DNA from: an uncultured Eubacterium sp.
GTDB lineage: Bacteria; Bacillota; Clostridia; Peptostreptococcales; Anaerovoracaceae
Direction of reading: 5' to 3'
DNA length: 29,608 nt
NCBI GenBank assembly: GCA_937894585.1
Contig: CALBGO010000005.1
Coordinates: 1 to 29,608 of the forward strand
The notes under the pieces: model-generated
Told to the model about the DNA's origin: nothing
The model's input: the letters and a program-made list of their open reading frames with translations, nothing else
Database searches by the model: none
In this document: positions 22,390 through 29,548 of the stretch, in pieces
Numbering within the stretch: position 1 is the first letter of the stretch
How the letters are laid out: every line of letters begins with the position of its first letter
Translations under genes and position numbers: made by a program

Positions 22390-22443
22390 ATGATTGGAGG
22401 ATGCATGAAGGAAAAGCATATGCGTGAATCATTGTTTGCATAG
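22390..22443 (+). CDS. Possible 17-aa peptide upstream of parA
   Basis: ORF MIGGCMKEKHMRESLFA has an excellent AGGAGG (22378-22383) seven bases before the ATG and ends 24 bp before parA. It could be a leader peptide coupling translation into parA. Function unknown. Confidence 0.35.
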   Translation: MIGGCMKEKHMRESLFA

Positions 22444-22467
22444 AGAGATAGAAGGAGGAATTGAAGT

Positions 22468-23256
22468 ATGAAAAAAGCACAGGTAATTACACTTGCGAAT
22501 CAGAAAGGCGGTGTAGGAAAAAGTACGACGTGCCACATTATGGCATATGGACTTTATCAGAAAGGATACAGGGTTTTAGCAATCGATCTGGACCCGCAGG
22601 AGAATCTGACGGATACCTTTCTTGGTGCAGAGCAGGATGGAAAAATGAAGTTTGACTTTGATCGGAGAAAAAACATCTATCATATTTTCCGCAAAGAATT
22701 TACGATAAAGGACTGCTTGATTCAGATTGAGGAGGGTTTGGATTTTGTTCCGGGAAGTCTGGAACTGTGTGGTGCGGATATGGAGTTTTCGGGACTTCGA
22801 AGAGAATACATACTGCGCAGCATTTTGCAAGAAGTAGAATATGACTATGACTACATTCTGATTGATACACCACCGGCACTTGGGATATTAACCATCAATG
22901 CGCTGACGGCTGCAAATAAAGTGGTGATTCCGGTTTGTGCGAAAAAGTATTCGATTCAGGGAACCGGCTGGCTGATGAATACCATTAAAGTGGTGCAGAC
23001 ATATAACCCGGATCTTGAGATAGCGGGAATCTTGATTACGCAATATGACGGGCGAGCCGGGATCAGAAAGCAGATTCAAAAGGATCTGAGAGCGCAGATG
23101 GAAAAATTGCAGGTAAGGGTATTTGAAAATCCAATCAGGATTGGCTGCAAGGTGGAGGAAGCACAGTATTTCAGTGTGGATCTTTTGACAAGCTATCCCA
23201 ACGAAGATATCACAAAAGACTATCAGAAGTTTTTAGAGGAATTTCTCAAGCAGTAA
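22468..23256 (+). CDS. parA: ParA-family partition ATPase
   Basis: The 262-aa ATPase drives DNA segregation of the element. The deviant Walker A KGGVGKST is at 13-20 with both signature lysines (Lys13, Lys18). Walker A' is AIDLDPQ near 37-43 and Walker B LIDTPPALG near 130-138. There is no N-terminal HTH extension, so it resembles Soj/type Ib ParA rather than P1-type. AAGGAGG lies nine bases before the ATG. parB follows after 22 bp, making a standard parAB operon. An autoregulatory site or parS was not found. Confidence 0.92.
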   Translation: MKKAQVITLANQKGGVGKSTTCHIMAYGLYQKGYRVLAIDLDPQENLTDTFLGAEQDGKMKFDFDRRKNIYHIFRKEFTIKDCLIQIEEGLDFVPGSLELCGADMEFSGLRREYILRSILQEVEYDYDYILIDTPPALGILTINALTAANKVVIPVCAKKYSIQGTGWLMNTIKVVQTYNPDLEIAGILITQYDGRAGIRKQIQKDLRAQMEKLQVRVFENPIRIGCKVEEAQYFSVDLLTSYPNEDITKDYQKFLEEFLKQ

Positions 23257-23278
23257 GAAAAAGGAAGGAGTGCAGAAC

Positions 23279-24256
23279 ATGACAGAGTTTAATTCAGGAT
23301 ATATGGAACGGTTCTTCAGTATGCCGGCTCCCAAAGAAGAAAGTGATACAGGGATGCGGGAAATTGAGCTTGAAAACCTGCTTGCATTTCATACAGGGGA
23401 CGGGCATCCGTTTGAGGTTGAGATGGATCAGGACATGCAGGAGCTGATGGAAGATGTGAAAGAAAACGGGGTTTTGGAGCCGATTATTGTCAGAAGGGAC
23501 AGCACATTCTCAGGGCGATACGAGATGATCACTGGGCATCGCAGGGTTTATGTGTTAAGAGAGCTTGGAATTCCGACTGTAAAGAGCCTGCTTGTTGATT
23601 ATGATGATCAGGCAGCGATCAAGCTGATGGTTGTCAGCAATCTGAAAAAGCGGACGCACATTAAGCCGTCGGTGAAGGCGAAGGCGTACAAGATGTATAT
23701 GGATGCGAATAAAAAGCAAGGTCAGAGAAGTGATGTAACTTCTGGTCAAGTTGGCCAGAAGTTGGACACCAGAGAAGCGGCAGCTGAAGAATTTGGTGAA
23801 AGTGCAAGAAACATTCAGAGGTATATCCGTCTGAATGAACTGATACCAGAGCTTTTGGCAATGGTTGACAAGGATGAACTGAAATTTGGAACTGCAGTAG
23901 AGCTATCTTATCTTTCGGAGGCTGCACAGGAAGCGGTAACATCTTGTCTGAAGGCAAAGGTGAGTCTATCGTTAGGGCAGGCGAAGGAGCTGAAAGAGTA
24001 TGAAAAGGACGGCGGGGTGATAGATCTCGGATACTTAAAAAGGTGGCTTGGTGCAGTAGAAGAAGCGCCGAAAGAAAAGAAACAGCCGAAGCCAAAACTC
24101 AACGAGCGGTTCATCAACGAGTATCTGCCAGTAGAAATTCGAAAAAAGAGCGTGGAAGAGAAGCGGGCATATACCCAGGCGGCACTGATTTTCTATAACA
24201 ATTATCTTCTGGATCATCCGGAAGAGCAGAAAGAATGGGAGGAAAATGATGAATAG
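23279..24256 (+). CDS. parB: ParB/Spo0J-family partition protein
   Basis: The protein is 325 aa from ATG 23279 (GGAAGGAG eight bases upstream; a GTG nine bases earlier is also in frame). The ParB N-terminal domain spans about 28-130: EIELENLL, ENGVLEPIIVR and the CTP-binding ITGHRR (84-89), then SNLKKR. The central HTH region (about 150-210, AAAEEFGESARNIQRYIRLN) and a C-terminal basic part follow. It should load on parS and work with ParA. The C-terminus (about 270-325, KPKLNERFINEYLP) is a helical tail seen in plasmid ParB proteins. The stop overlaps the next start. Confidence 0.9.
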   Translation: MTEFNSGYMERFFSMPAPKEESDTGMREIELENLLAFHTGDGHPFEVEMDQDMQELMEDVKENGVLEPIIVRRDSTFSGRYEMITGHRRVYVLRELGIPTVKSLLVDYDDQAAIKLMVVSNLKKRTHIKPSVKAKAYKMYMDANKKQGQRSDVTSGQVGQKLDTREAAAEEFGESARNIQRYIRLNELIPELLAMVDKDELKFGTAVELSYLSEAAQEAVTSCLKAKVSLSLGQAKELKEYEKDGGVIDLGYLKRWLGAVEEAPKEKKQPKPKLNERFINEYLPVEIRKKSVEEKRAYTQAALIFYNNYLLDHPEEQKEWEENDE

Positions 24257-24506
24257 TGAAAGAATTGGAATGGGAACAGTAATTCTCAAACCGGAAGTTG
24301 ACTCAACTACAAGTAAAACCTGTTACGGTACATATAAAAATGTGTGGTTAAGAGCAGAAGAAATTGAAAAATTTAGAGCAAAATATGCAAACAGTGACGA
24401 GATGATTGAGTCACTTTCAAGGTTTAAGTTTAATAAGAAAAGGGAAACTGTGAGTGATTATGACATGCTTTTAATGTTTGGCAGGAAAGATGGACAGATC
24501 AGGTAA
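24249..24506 (+). CDS. Stand-alone replication-protein C-terminal-like domain protein
   Basis: The 85-aa protein's residues 26-85 align along their whole length with residues 154-214 of the initiator encoded at 21012: both start YG-x-[FY]KNV and share an EE, KF, DY, LL and KDG pattern. It lacks the DNA-binding N-terminus. It may act as a partner or competitor of the initiator, or be a recruited fragment. The start ATG at 24249 is preferred over 24246 because GGGAGG is then six bases upstream. It overlaps the parB stop by 8 bp. Confidence 0.65.
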   Translation: MNSERIGMGTVILKPEVDSTTSKTCYGTYKNVWLRAEEIEKFRAKYANSDEMIESLSRFKFNKKRETVSDYDMLLMFGRKDGQIR

Positions 24507-24596
24507 CTGATAGAGCGGTTAGTCTTGATCTCTGTAGAGTACATCAGAATAGACAGCCACTTTGTTTAAGCAGTCAAATTGAAGAGAGGAAAAACA

Positions 24597-25286
24597 ATGC
24601 TGAAAGCGATAGTGACCATTCAGAACAACCAGGTAAGCGCCAAAGTTTCACATAATGGGATCGAAGAGCTTGTGAGGGAACTGACGGCGATTTTAGACCG
24701 TGCAATTGCTGATGATGTAATAAAGATATGGCCGAGCAGAATGAAGTTAAGTGAAGCAGAAAAATGTGAACTGGTAAAATGTGAAAGAGCAAAGCTGTGC
24801 GATTTGATGAAGAAGGAACCTTTTATTCAGGAGAATTATCTCAATACAAAGGAAATGTCAGACGAGCTATATCAACGCTGGCCGTGGCTCAATGATTGTG
24901 CAGATGATTTACAAGATGATAAAAAAACTCCAGACTTTGAAGAATTCTGGAGAACACATGTGTGGTTACTTCAGCATGAAGTGTCTGTGGATTTAAAAAT
25001 AACAGGATACACCTTGGTGACAGGATCGTTTGAAAAGGAATATATGCATCTTTCGTGGAATATGGAATCTTTTCCATTTCGGTTAGATAACAGAGTTCTT
25101 GTTGAAGATACAGAGGCGTCTGTTGCAGAATTAAAACGATTGGGCTGTACGGATCGGGAGATTAGAGCAATGAAAGATGATGAAACCGGTACACTGAATA
25201 TCTACGATGGATTAAGAAAAAAAGGGATCAAGATTGATGTGTTTCCGACAGGAATTAAGTTCATCAGAACCGGTGAAGGAGCATAA
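24597..25286 (+). CDS. Unknown protein
   Basis: The 229-aa protein is not one I recognise. The start is ATG 24597, with GAGAGG eight bases upstream; an in-frame TTG at 24579 is less likely. No signal or membrane segment. The first 40 residues resemble a beta-strand-helix start (LKAIVTIQNNQVSAKVSHNG). The middle is acidic and helical (about 55-115), then strands YTLVTGSFEKEYMHLSW and a C-terminal segment KKGIKIDVFPTGIKFIRTG. It could be part of a DNA-metabolism or anti-restriction protein, but nothing in the sequence shows which. Confidence 0.6.
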   Translation: MLKAIVTIQNNQVSAKVSHNGIEELVRELTAILDRAIADDVIKIWPSRMKLSEAEKCELVKCERAKLCDLMKKEPFIQENYLNTKEMSDELYQRWPWLNDCADDLQDDKKTPDFEEFWRTHVWLLQHEVSVDLKITGYTLVTGSFEKEYMHLSWNMESFPFRLDNRVLVEDTEASVAELKRLGCTDREIRAMKDDETGTLNIYDGLRKKGIKIDVFPTGIKFIRTGEGA

Positions 25287-25414
25287 AGAAAGTAAATGAA
25301 AGCTGACATATTAGAAGTAATGATGGTATGCAGTAAGAGTAATGCTTTTAGAAATCAATACTGCTTTAAGTTTATCTAAGTCAACAGAAAAAGAGTATTG
25401 CGAGGTGGATTGAA

Positions 25415-25876
25415 ATGGGAGAACGCAAAGCGATTTTGACTCTACATATTTTTAATTACGATGCTGACTTATTTCGAAAAATAGGGAACCTTAGTACAAA
25501 AGAGGAAGTTAATGAACTTGCGGGCATTTATGCAGAAACAATATTTCCAATCAGCGAAAATACAAGTGTTAATTTAGAAAACTGGAAAGAAGCGGAGGAA
25601 ACTCATTATTACACTTTAAAATCTATGGGAGAAAGAAGGAAAATAAATGAGAAGAACAGAACAGATACAATCATAACGGTGCAGCTTGCACATTTTGATG
25701 AATCATTGTTTTATGAATGGTTTGAGAAAATGGCAGATAGTTGGCATGATGCAAAGAATGCCTGCCCGCATAATGCAGTGATAGGGTTGGTTGTCGAAAC
25801 CAGTTCCGATATCTTAGAAGAGAATTGTATTTTGTTGAAACGGCATCTTGAAAAGATGGAGCAGGAGTTATTTTAA
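25415..25876 (+). CDS. Unknown cytosolic protein
   Basis: The 153-aa protein opens with MGERKAILTLHIFNYDADLF. Tyr, Trp and His are frequent and it is predicted soluble. Two halves look like loosely similar strand-helix units: ILTLHIFNYDADLFRKIG (about 7-24) and ITVQLAHFDESLFYEWFEKM (about 85-104) share an aliphatic-strand, [FH]-x-[YF]D-x-LF pattern, suggesting an internal duplication. GAGGTGG lies about 8 bases before the ATG. It is followed immediately by a membrane-anchored partner gene. Confidence 0.6.
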   Translation: MGERKAILTLHIFNYDADLFRKIGNLSTKEEVNELAGIYAETIFPISENTSVNLENWKEAEETHYYTLKSMGERRKINEKNRTDTIITVQLAHFDESLFYEWFEKMADSWHDAKNACPHNAVIGLVVETSSDILEENCILLKRHLEKMEQELF

Positions 25877-25877
25877 G

Positions 25878-26234
25878 GTGATTAGTTTATTTTTAAGTAT
25901 AATTATAGCGGCATTTACAGTCTATTTCTATGACAAAAAGATAAAAAGGGAAAAGATACTTGAAAAAACGGAAGACAATATTCGTAAGGTCTATTTCGAG
26001 CAGGGCGATAGGCAGATTACATACCGGATAGAAATATTTTCATCTGTAGGAAAAACAGAGTTTCGGATGTTTTCAGTTAAAAAGTATGATTTTCTGGAAG
26101 AAGTATTTTCAAACTGTGATGCGGCAGTATGGGGTGAAAAGGGAATCCTGCTCAATATGCCAAAAGAACAAATATATTTTCCCTGGACAGCAATATATCA
26201 AGTGCGAATGGTAAGAGATGAAGTTAAGAAATGA
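25878..26234 (+). CDS. Unknown membrane-anchored protein
   Basis: I place the start at GTG 25878, directly after the previous stop, because AGGAG lies 10 bases upstream, giving 118 aa. A TTG at 25848 would overlap the previous gene by 29 bp. One N-terminal membrane helix (about 2-18) is followed by a basic stretch (DKKIKREK). The rest is a small mixed domain ending YFPWTAIYQVRMVRDEVKK. Likely membrane-tethered with a cytosolic domain. Tight coupling to the gene before suggests joint action. No family recognised. Confidence 0.55.
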   Translation: MISLFLSIIIAAFTVYFYDKKIKREKILEKTEDNIRKVYFEQGDRQITYRIEIFSSVGKTEFRMFSVKKYDFLEEVFSNCDAAVWGEKGILLNMPKEQIYFPWTAIYQVRMVRDEVKK

Positions 26235-26285
26235 AATTGCAGCGGAATCGAGTAGTGAACAAAAGGAAAGCGATTGGTGGTTAAA

Positions 26286-26492
26286 ATGTCGAATAGAATT
26301 CCCTTGGAAGGCACAGTGCAGGGATACTGGAGTGTGTTACAATTTGTGGGAAATGACGGCAAGAAAAGCTGGTACCTTTGCAGGTGTCTAAAATGCGGAC
26401 GGGTAAATCGTGTTCGTGCAGATAAGCTTCGCAGTGGGAAATCAACGATGTGTCCTGCCTGCAGCTATTTAAGCAGGCAGAGCAGGAAATGA
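26286..26492 (+). CDS. Small zinc-ribbon protein
   Basis: The 68-aa protein has C-x-C-x2-C (CRCLKCG, residues 32-37 approx.) and C-x2-C (CPAC, residues 54-57 approx.), which would form one zinc-binding ribbon. The pattern GYWSVLQFVG then W-x-CRC-x-x-CG and a basic RADKLRSGKS stretch is the small DNA-binding ribbon often found in phage/HNH-associated proteins. Start choice is uncertain (TTG 26274 or ATG 26286); GGTGG just before ATG is a weak RBS. Probably a DNA-binding accessory factor, which is inference. Confidence 0.6.
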   Translation: MSNRIPLEGTVQGYWSVLQFVGNDGKKSWYLCRCLKCGRVNRVRADKLRSGKSTMCPACSYLSRQSRK

Positions 26493-26691
26493 AAACGAAT
26501 AACTTTATATCGACGAAAGTGCTGTTAGGCTGAAATTGTATCCTACCGGAAGGTATCTGGAAAACCAGATTGAAGATGAAGGGGTATTCTGTTACAATCA
26601 AAGTAGAAGTTTGAAAGAAGAATTTGCTTAAATACATTTTCAGATATGAAGCAGAGAAATGCTGAAAAAATGAGAAAGGATGGTAAGAAAA

Positions 26692-27015
26692 ATGACAGAA
26701 ATGAGATTTGGACTTGGAGATACAGACCACTACAGCATTGGAAAAAAGGTTTGCTGGGATATTTTCGCAGGAGATGAAGATTTTACAGACGAGCGAGCAT
26801 TGAAAGAACAGGTGAGAACCGTTTTGGAAGATATTGCTGGTCTTAGCAAAGGCAGACACTTTACACTGTATAAAACAGAGGATATTCCGGAAGCAGGTTA
26901 TGAAGCAGTGCTGTTTGTCTGTGAGGAGAAGGGAATTGACTTTACCTGCATGAGAAAGTACGGTCCGGGAAGCTGGGACTGGGAACCGCAGGAAATCCGT
27001 TTTAGTGATAAATAG
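26692..27015 (+). CDS. Unknown small protein
   Basis: The 107-aa protein has acidic, aromatic-rich segments (GDTDHYSIGKKVCWDIFAGD; KYGPGSWDWEPQEIRF). ATG 26692 has an AAAGGA about 11 bases upstream. The stop lies 10 bp before the second ParB-like gene's ATG, so the two are probably coupled. No membrane segment or recognised motif. Confidence 0.55.
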   Translation: MTEMRFGLGDTDHYSIGKKVCWDIFAGDEDFTDERALKEQVRTVLEDIAGLSKGRHFTLYKTEDIPEAGYEAVLFVCEEKGIDFTCMRKYGPGSWDWEPQEIRFSDK

Positions 27016-27025
27016 GGATAATCAG

Positions 27026-27868
27026 ATGGAAGAACGAAAGATTGCAAGTATTCCCATTTGCGAAATCAGATCCTTTGGCGGAGAATACGGCAAAGCATAT
27101 TTTTCTGTAAAGCAGGAAAAGGTGAGGGAGCTTGAAGAAAGCATCCGAAACTATGGAATTTTAGAACCGCTGATTGTGCGACCTGATCCGACAGGAGAAG
27201 CAGCTTATGAACTTCTTGCGGGAAGGACCAGAATGCAGGCAGCAGAAAATATCGGTTTAACAGAGGTTCCCTGTATTGTGCAGGATTATGACGGCGAAAC
27301 ATCTGCCTGTGTTTATGGGGAAACGAACCGTTACCGGGAGAACATTTCTATTATCGAAAAGGCATATATGCTGCGATATGACGAAGCATTCAGAGCAAAA
27401 AAGTCACTTTCGGTAGTGGACTACCGAAATGCAGATTTTGATGATGCAGAAATCGGGGATAGTATGAAACGCAGATACATCAGGCTGACTTATTTAGTGC
27501 CGGACCTGCAGTATCTTGTGAACATCAAGCGGATCAGCATTGATGCTGCAGCCGCTGTATCATATCTTCCGGATATCATACAAGAGAGACTGTACTTTGC
27601 ACTGGACGGAACCAGTTTGACTTTAACAGTTTCTGCTGTACAGAAAATCAGAGAGATTTATGAGAACAAAAGAAAGCCGTTCGGGAGGACAATCCGTTCG
27701 AATGAGGTTTATGAAATTGTCGAAAGCTTTCAGGAGAAGAAACCAAAGGTACATGTTTCCATTTCGAAGGATTTGTTAGAGCTGCTGCAGGATGAAGCAG
27801 GCAGTAAAAAGAACTGCGAAAAATTTATTGAAAAAATTTTAAGAAACTACTTGACAAATAATATTTAG
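27026..27868 (+). CDS. Second ParB-like nuclease-domain protein
   Basis: The protein is 280 aa from ATG 27026. An N-terminal ParB-type domain (about 6-110) contains ESIRNYGILEPLIVRP and LLAGRTRMQAAENIG, with GRTR (66-69) instead of the usual GHRR/GERR, and GETNRYRENIS (about 93-103). The middle (about 140-200) suggests an HTH-like helical bundle. The C-terminus (KVHVSISKDLLELLQDEAG, then KIL and NYL) looks like a ribbon-helix-helix/dimerisation tail. It differs from the 23279 ParB and may be a KorB/Noc-like regulator or element-specific segregation factor. GTG 27005 is an alternative start. Followed by structured noncoding DNA. Confidence 0.8.
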   Translation: MEERKIASIPICEIRSFGGEYGKAYFSVKQEKVRELEESIRNYGILEPLIVRPDPTGEAAYELLAGRTRMQAAENIGLTEVPCIVQDYDGETSACVYGETNRYRENISIIEKAYMLRYDEAFRAKKSLSVVDYRNADFDDAEIGDSMKRRYIRLTYLVPDLQYLVNIKRISIDAAAAVSYLPDIIQERLYFALDGTSLTLTVSAVQKIREIYENKRKPFGRTIRSNEVYEIVESFQEKKPKVHVSISKDLLELLQDEAGSKKNCEKFIEKILRNYLTNNI

Positions 27869-28110
27869 CAAAAATCCGTAGATTGTACCACACAAGCGGG
27901 AAAAAGTGTGATAGTATGATAGTGTGCTTTATTGCACATACTTCAATTCGATCCCTGCTATCATGCTTCGCTTGGTGCGGGGATTTGCTGCATGGTGGAT
28001 AAATTTTGTAAAATAACATCTATGCATAGTTTACTTATGTATAGATGTGTAGGTGCAGATGTTAGGTGAGATTTAACAGAGAATTGGTGTTAAGCCGGGG
28101 AAGGTGCAAT
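27869..28110. other. Structured noncoding region after the second ParB-like gene
   Basis: Two 8-bp-phased TGATAGT direct repeats (27909-27915, 27917-27923) adjoin a TGTGC/GCACA hairpin (27923-27927 with 27934-27938). A further hairpin pairs ATCCCTGC (27951-27958) with GCGGGGAT (27977-27984; one G-T wobble). Then comes an inverted repeat ACATCTATGCATA (28016-28028) / TATGTATAGATGT (28036-28048; one wobble). No frame has coding character. It may hold an operator, a partition/origin site or a small RNA. Confidence 0.5.
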
Positions 28111-28329
28111 ATGTATAGAGACGATAGCATAGAACTGAATTTTCATATTCCTAAAATTTTGCAGGAGTATATCGATCAGACAGAGCAGGCGGTGAACGAG
28201 AATGATGAGATGCTTTTTGACAGTGCGATGGAAATGGTAGAAGTTTGTGCGAAAGAAGCGGCGCTTGCAGGAAAGATCTCATATTCGGATATGTCAAAGA
28301 TAAAGAAGAAGTATGGAGGTTGGGGTTGA
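28111..28329 (+). CDS. Small acidic unknown protein
   Basis: The 72-aa protein is from ATG 28111, chosen over GTG 28066 because GGGGAAGG lies six to eight bases upstream. It is helical and acidic (FHIPKILQEYIDQTEQAVNE; then DSAMEMVEVCAKEAA), ending KIKKKYGGWG. No membrane or known motif. It lies right after the 28016-28048 inverted repeat, which could be its operator. Confidence 0.6.
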   Translation: MYRDDSIELNFHIPKILQEYIDQTEQAVNENDEMLFDSAMEMVEVCAKEAALAGKISYSDMSKIKKKYGGWG

Positions 28330-28407
28330 TGTGATAATCCCGGCAGTATTTAATAAAAAGCTAATAACTATTTCATTTTTTCCAATTTAACATTTTTACG
28401 GGCAGTG

Positions 28408-28425
28408 GGCGGCAGTTCTGCCGCC
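28408..28425. repeat. GC-rich perfect hairpin
   Basis: GGCGGCA (28408-28414) pairs with TGCCGCC (28419-28425) around GTTC, in AT-rich surroundings, with no T-run in either direction. Not a standard terminator; could be an origin, recombination or regulatory element. Confidence 0.6.
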
Positions 28426-28453
28426 TATACTTCCCAAATTAAAAATACGGAGA

Positions 28454-28481
28454 TTGAAAAGATAAAAAGACATGATAGAAT
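28454..28481 (+). promoter_or_regulatory. Probable promoter of the two-gene unit at 28525-29548
   Basis: TTGAAA (28454-28459), 16-bp spacer, TAGAAT (28476-28481). The start follows 43 bp downstream with GGAG at a normal distance. Confidence 0.5.
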
Positions 28482-28524
28482 AAAGAAAAGATATTATCAA
28501 ATCATATAATCGGAGAAACAGATT

Positions 28525-28905
28525 ATGAAAATTGGACTTACAGATGATTTTGAAATCTTTAAGAGTGGCGTATGTCATCAGCTAAAGAGATACGGAGATT
28601 TTGAATTTATTCGTGAAATAGAAGAAAGCAATGATATAGAAATTGCGATTGACTGTGGATACGAAAAAGAGGGACTATATCTTTTGGCTATGGTAGAATA
28701 TCTGTGTAGAGTAAACGATTTGCCGCTTGCAAAGAAGTATGATCGCTTTGAAGCTTTTCATCTGAGCGAAAAGATCTATCCTTGTGGGATAGTTTTATTG
28801 TCCATGACCAGCGAGCCAGATGCAAAGCAGAGAGCAGAGAAAGAAGCTATTCCAGAATTTTTGAAGCGAAATATTGTGGAAGGAAATATTAGAAATGTTT
28901 GTTGA
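28525..28905 (+). CDS. Unknown protein, partner of the nucleotidyltransferase (candidate antitoxin)
   Basis: The 126-aa protein has no HTH or membrane segment that I recognise. It is mildly acidic, with a helical C-terminus (KQRAEKEAIPEFLKRNIVE). It is first in a two-gene transcription unit, and its stop overlaps the next start by 11 bp, so the products are made together. The architecture (smaller upstream gene overlapping a nucleotidyltransferase) matches a type of toxin-antitoxin pair, which makes an antitoxin role plausible but unproven. Confidence 0.6.
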   Translation: MKIGLTDDFEIFKSGVCHQLKRYGDFEFIREIEESNDIEIAIDCGYEKEGLYLLAMVEYLCRVNDLPLAKKYDRFEAFHLSEKIYPCGIVLLSMTSEPDAKQRAEKEAIPEFLKRNIVEGNIRNVC

Positions 28906-29548
28906 TTATGGGATTAACAGGAATAATCTGGACGAGATTCTGAGAGCTTTAGGAAAGCAATTTAGAAAGTTAAACGGGAAAAAGACACCCGCAGAAATTG
29001 TGTTGGTAGGCGGAGCTGCTATTATTGCAAATTACGGTTTTCGGGAGGCTACAAATGACATTGATGCAATTATTAGTGCAAGTTCTGCTTTACAAGATGC
29101 AGCTGCTCTGATTGAAGATGATTTTGGTTTAGAGCATAACTGGTTAAATAGCGATTTTAGAAGAACCGATTCATATAGTACAAAACTTGTGCAGCATTCA
29201 AAATATTATCGTACTTTTTCTAATATATTGCAAGTTAGGATTGTAGATGCAGAATATTTGGTAGCAATGAAGTTAGTTGCAGGCCGTGAAGAAAAAAATG
29301 ACTTAAAAGACATTATCGGGATTGTAGCAGAAGAAATTGAAAAAGGGAATCCTATCACTTATGAAAAGGTAGATGCTGCAATGAATGAATTGTACGATGG
29401 ATGGGAAAATGTGAATCCCAAAATGATCAGTTTCTTTGAAGCTGTACTCAGCGTAGAGGAGCCATTCGAACTGTACGAGGAGATGAAGCTTGGAGAAGCC
29501 CAACAAAAGGTGAAGTTATTAGATTTCGAAGATGATTTGGAAATATAA
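28895..29548 (+). CDS. DUF6036/AbiEii-like nucleotidyltransferase (candidate toxin)
   Basis: The protein is 217 aa from ATG 28895, preceded by AAGGAAA at about 9-11 bases. The nucleotidyltransferase core is visible: VLVGGAAIIANYGF with Gly39-Gly40, then TNDIDAII with Asp55 and Asp57 as metal-binding pair, and a VAMKLVAGREEKNDLKDIIG segment typical of AbiEii-like/DUF6036 enzymes. AbiEii and MenT relatives inhibit growth by transferring nucleotides to tRNA or other targets; this specific activity is inference here. The motif-I residue after GG is Ala rather than the common Ser/Thr. Overlaps the upstream gene by 11 bp. Confidence 0.72.
   Translation: MFVDYGINRNNLDEILRALGKQFRKLNGKKTPAEIVLVGGAAIIANYGFREATNDIDAIISASSALQDAAALIEDDFGLEHNWLNSDFRRTDSYSTKLVQHSKYYRTFSNILQVRIVDAEYLVAMKLVAGREEKNDLKDIIGIVAEEIEKGNPITYEKVDAAMNELYDGWENVNPKMISFFEAVLSVEEPFELYEEMKLGEAQQKVKLLDFEDDLEI

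Noticed and set aside
25296..25379. 27-codon ORF between the 229-aa and 153-aa unknown genes
   Set aside because: No RBS at a suitable distance and no conserved character visible.
26503..26631. 42 open codons (YIDESAVRLKLYPTGRYLEN and on) between the zinc-ribbon gene and the next
   Set aside because: Codon content looks gene-like and it may be a decayed gene, but there is no ATG/GTG start with RBS and no family match, so I do not call it.
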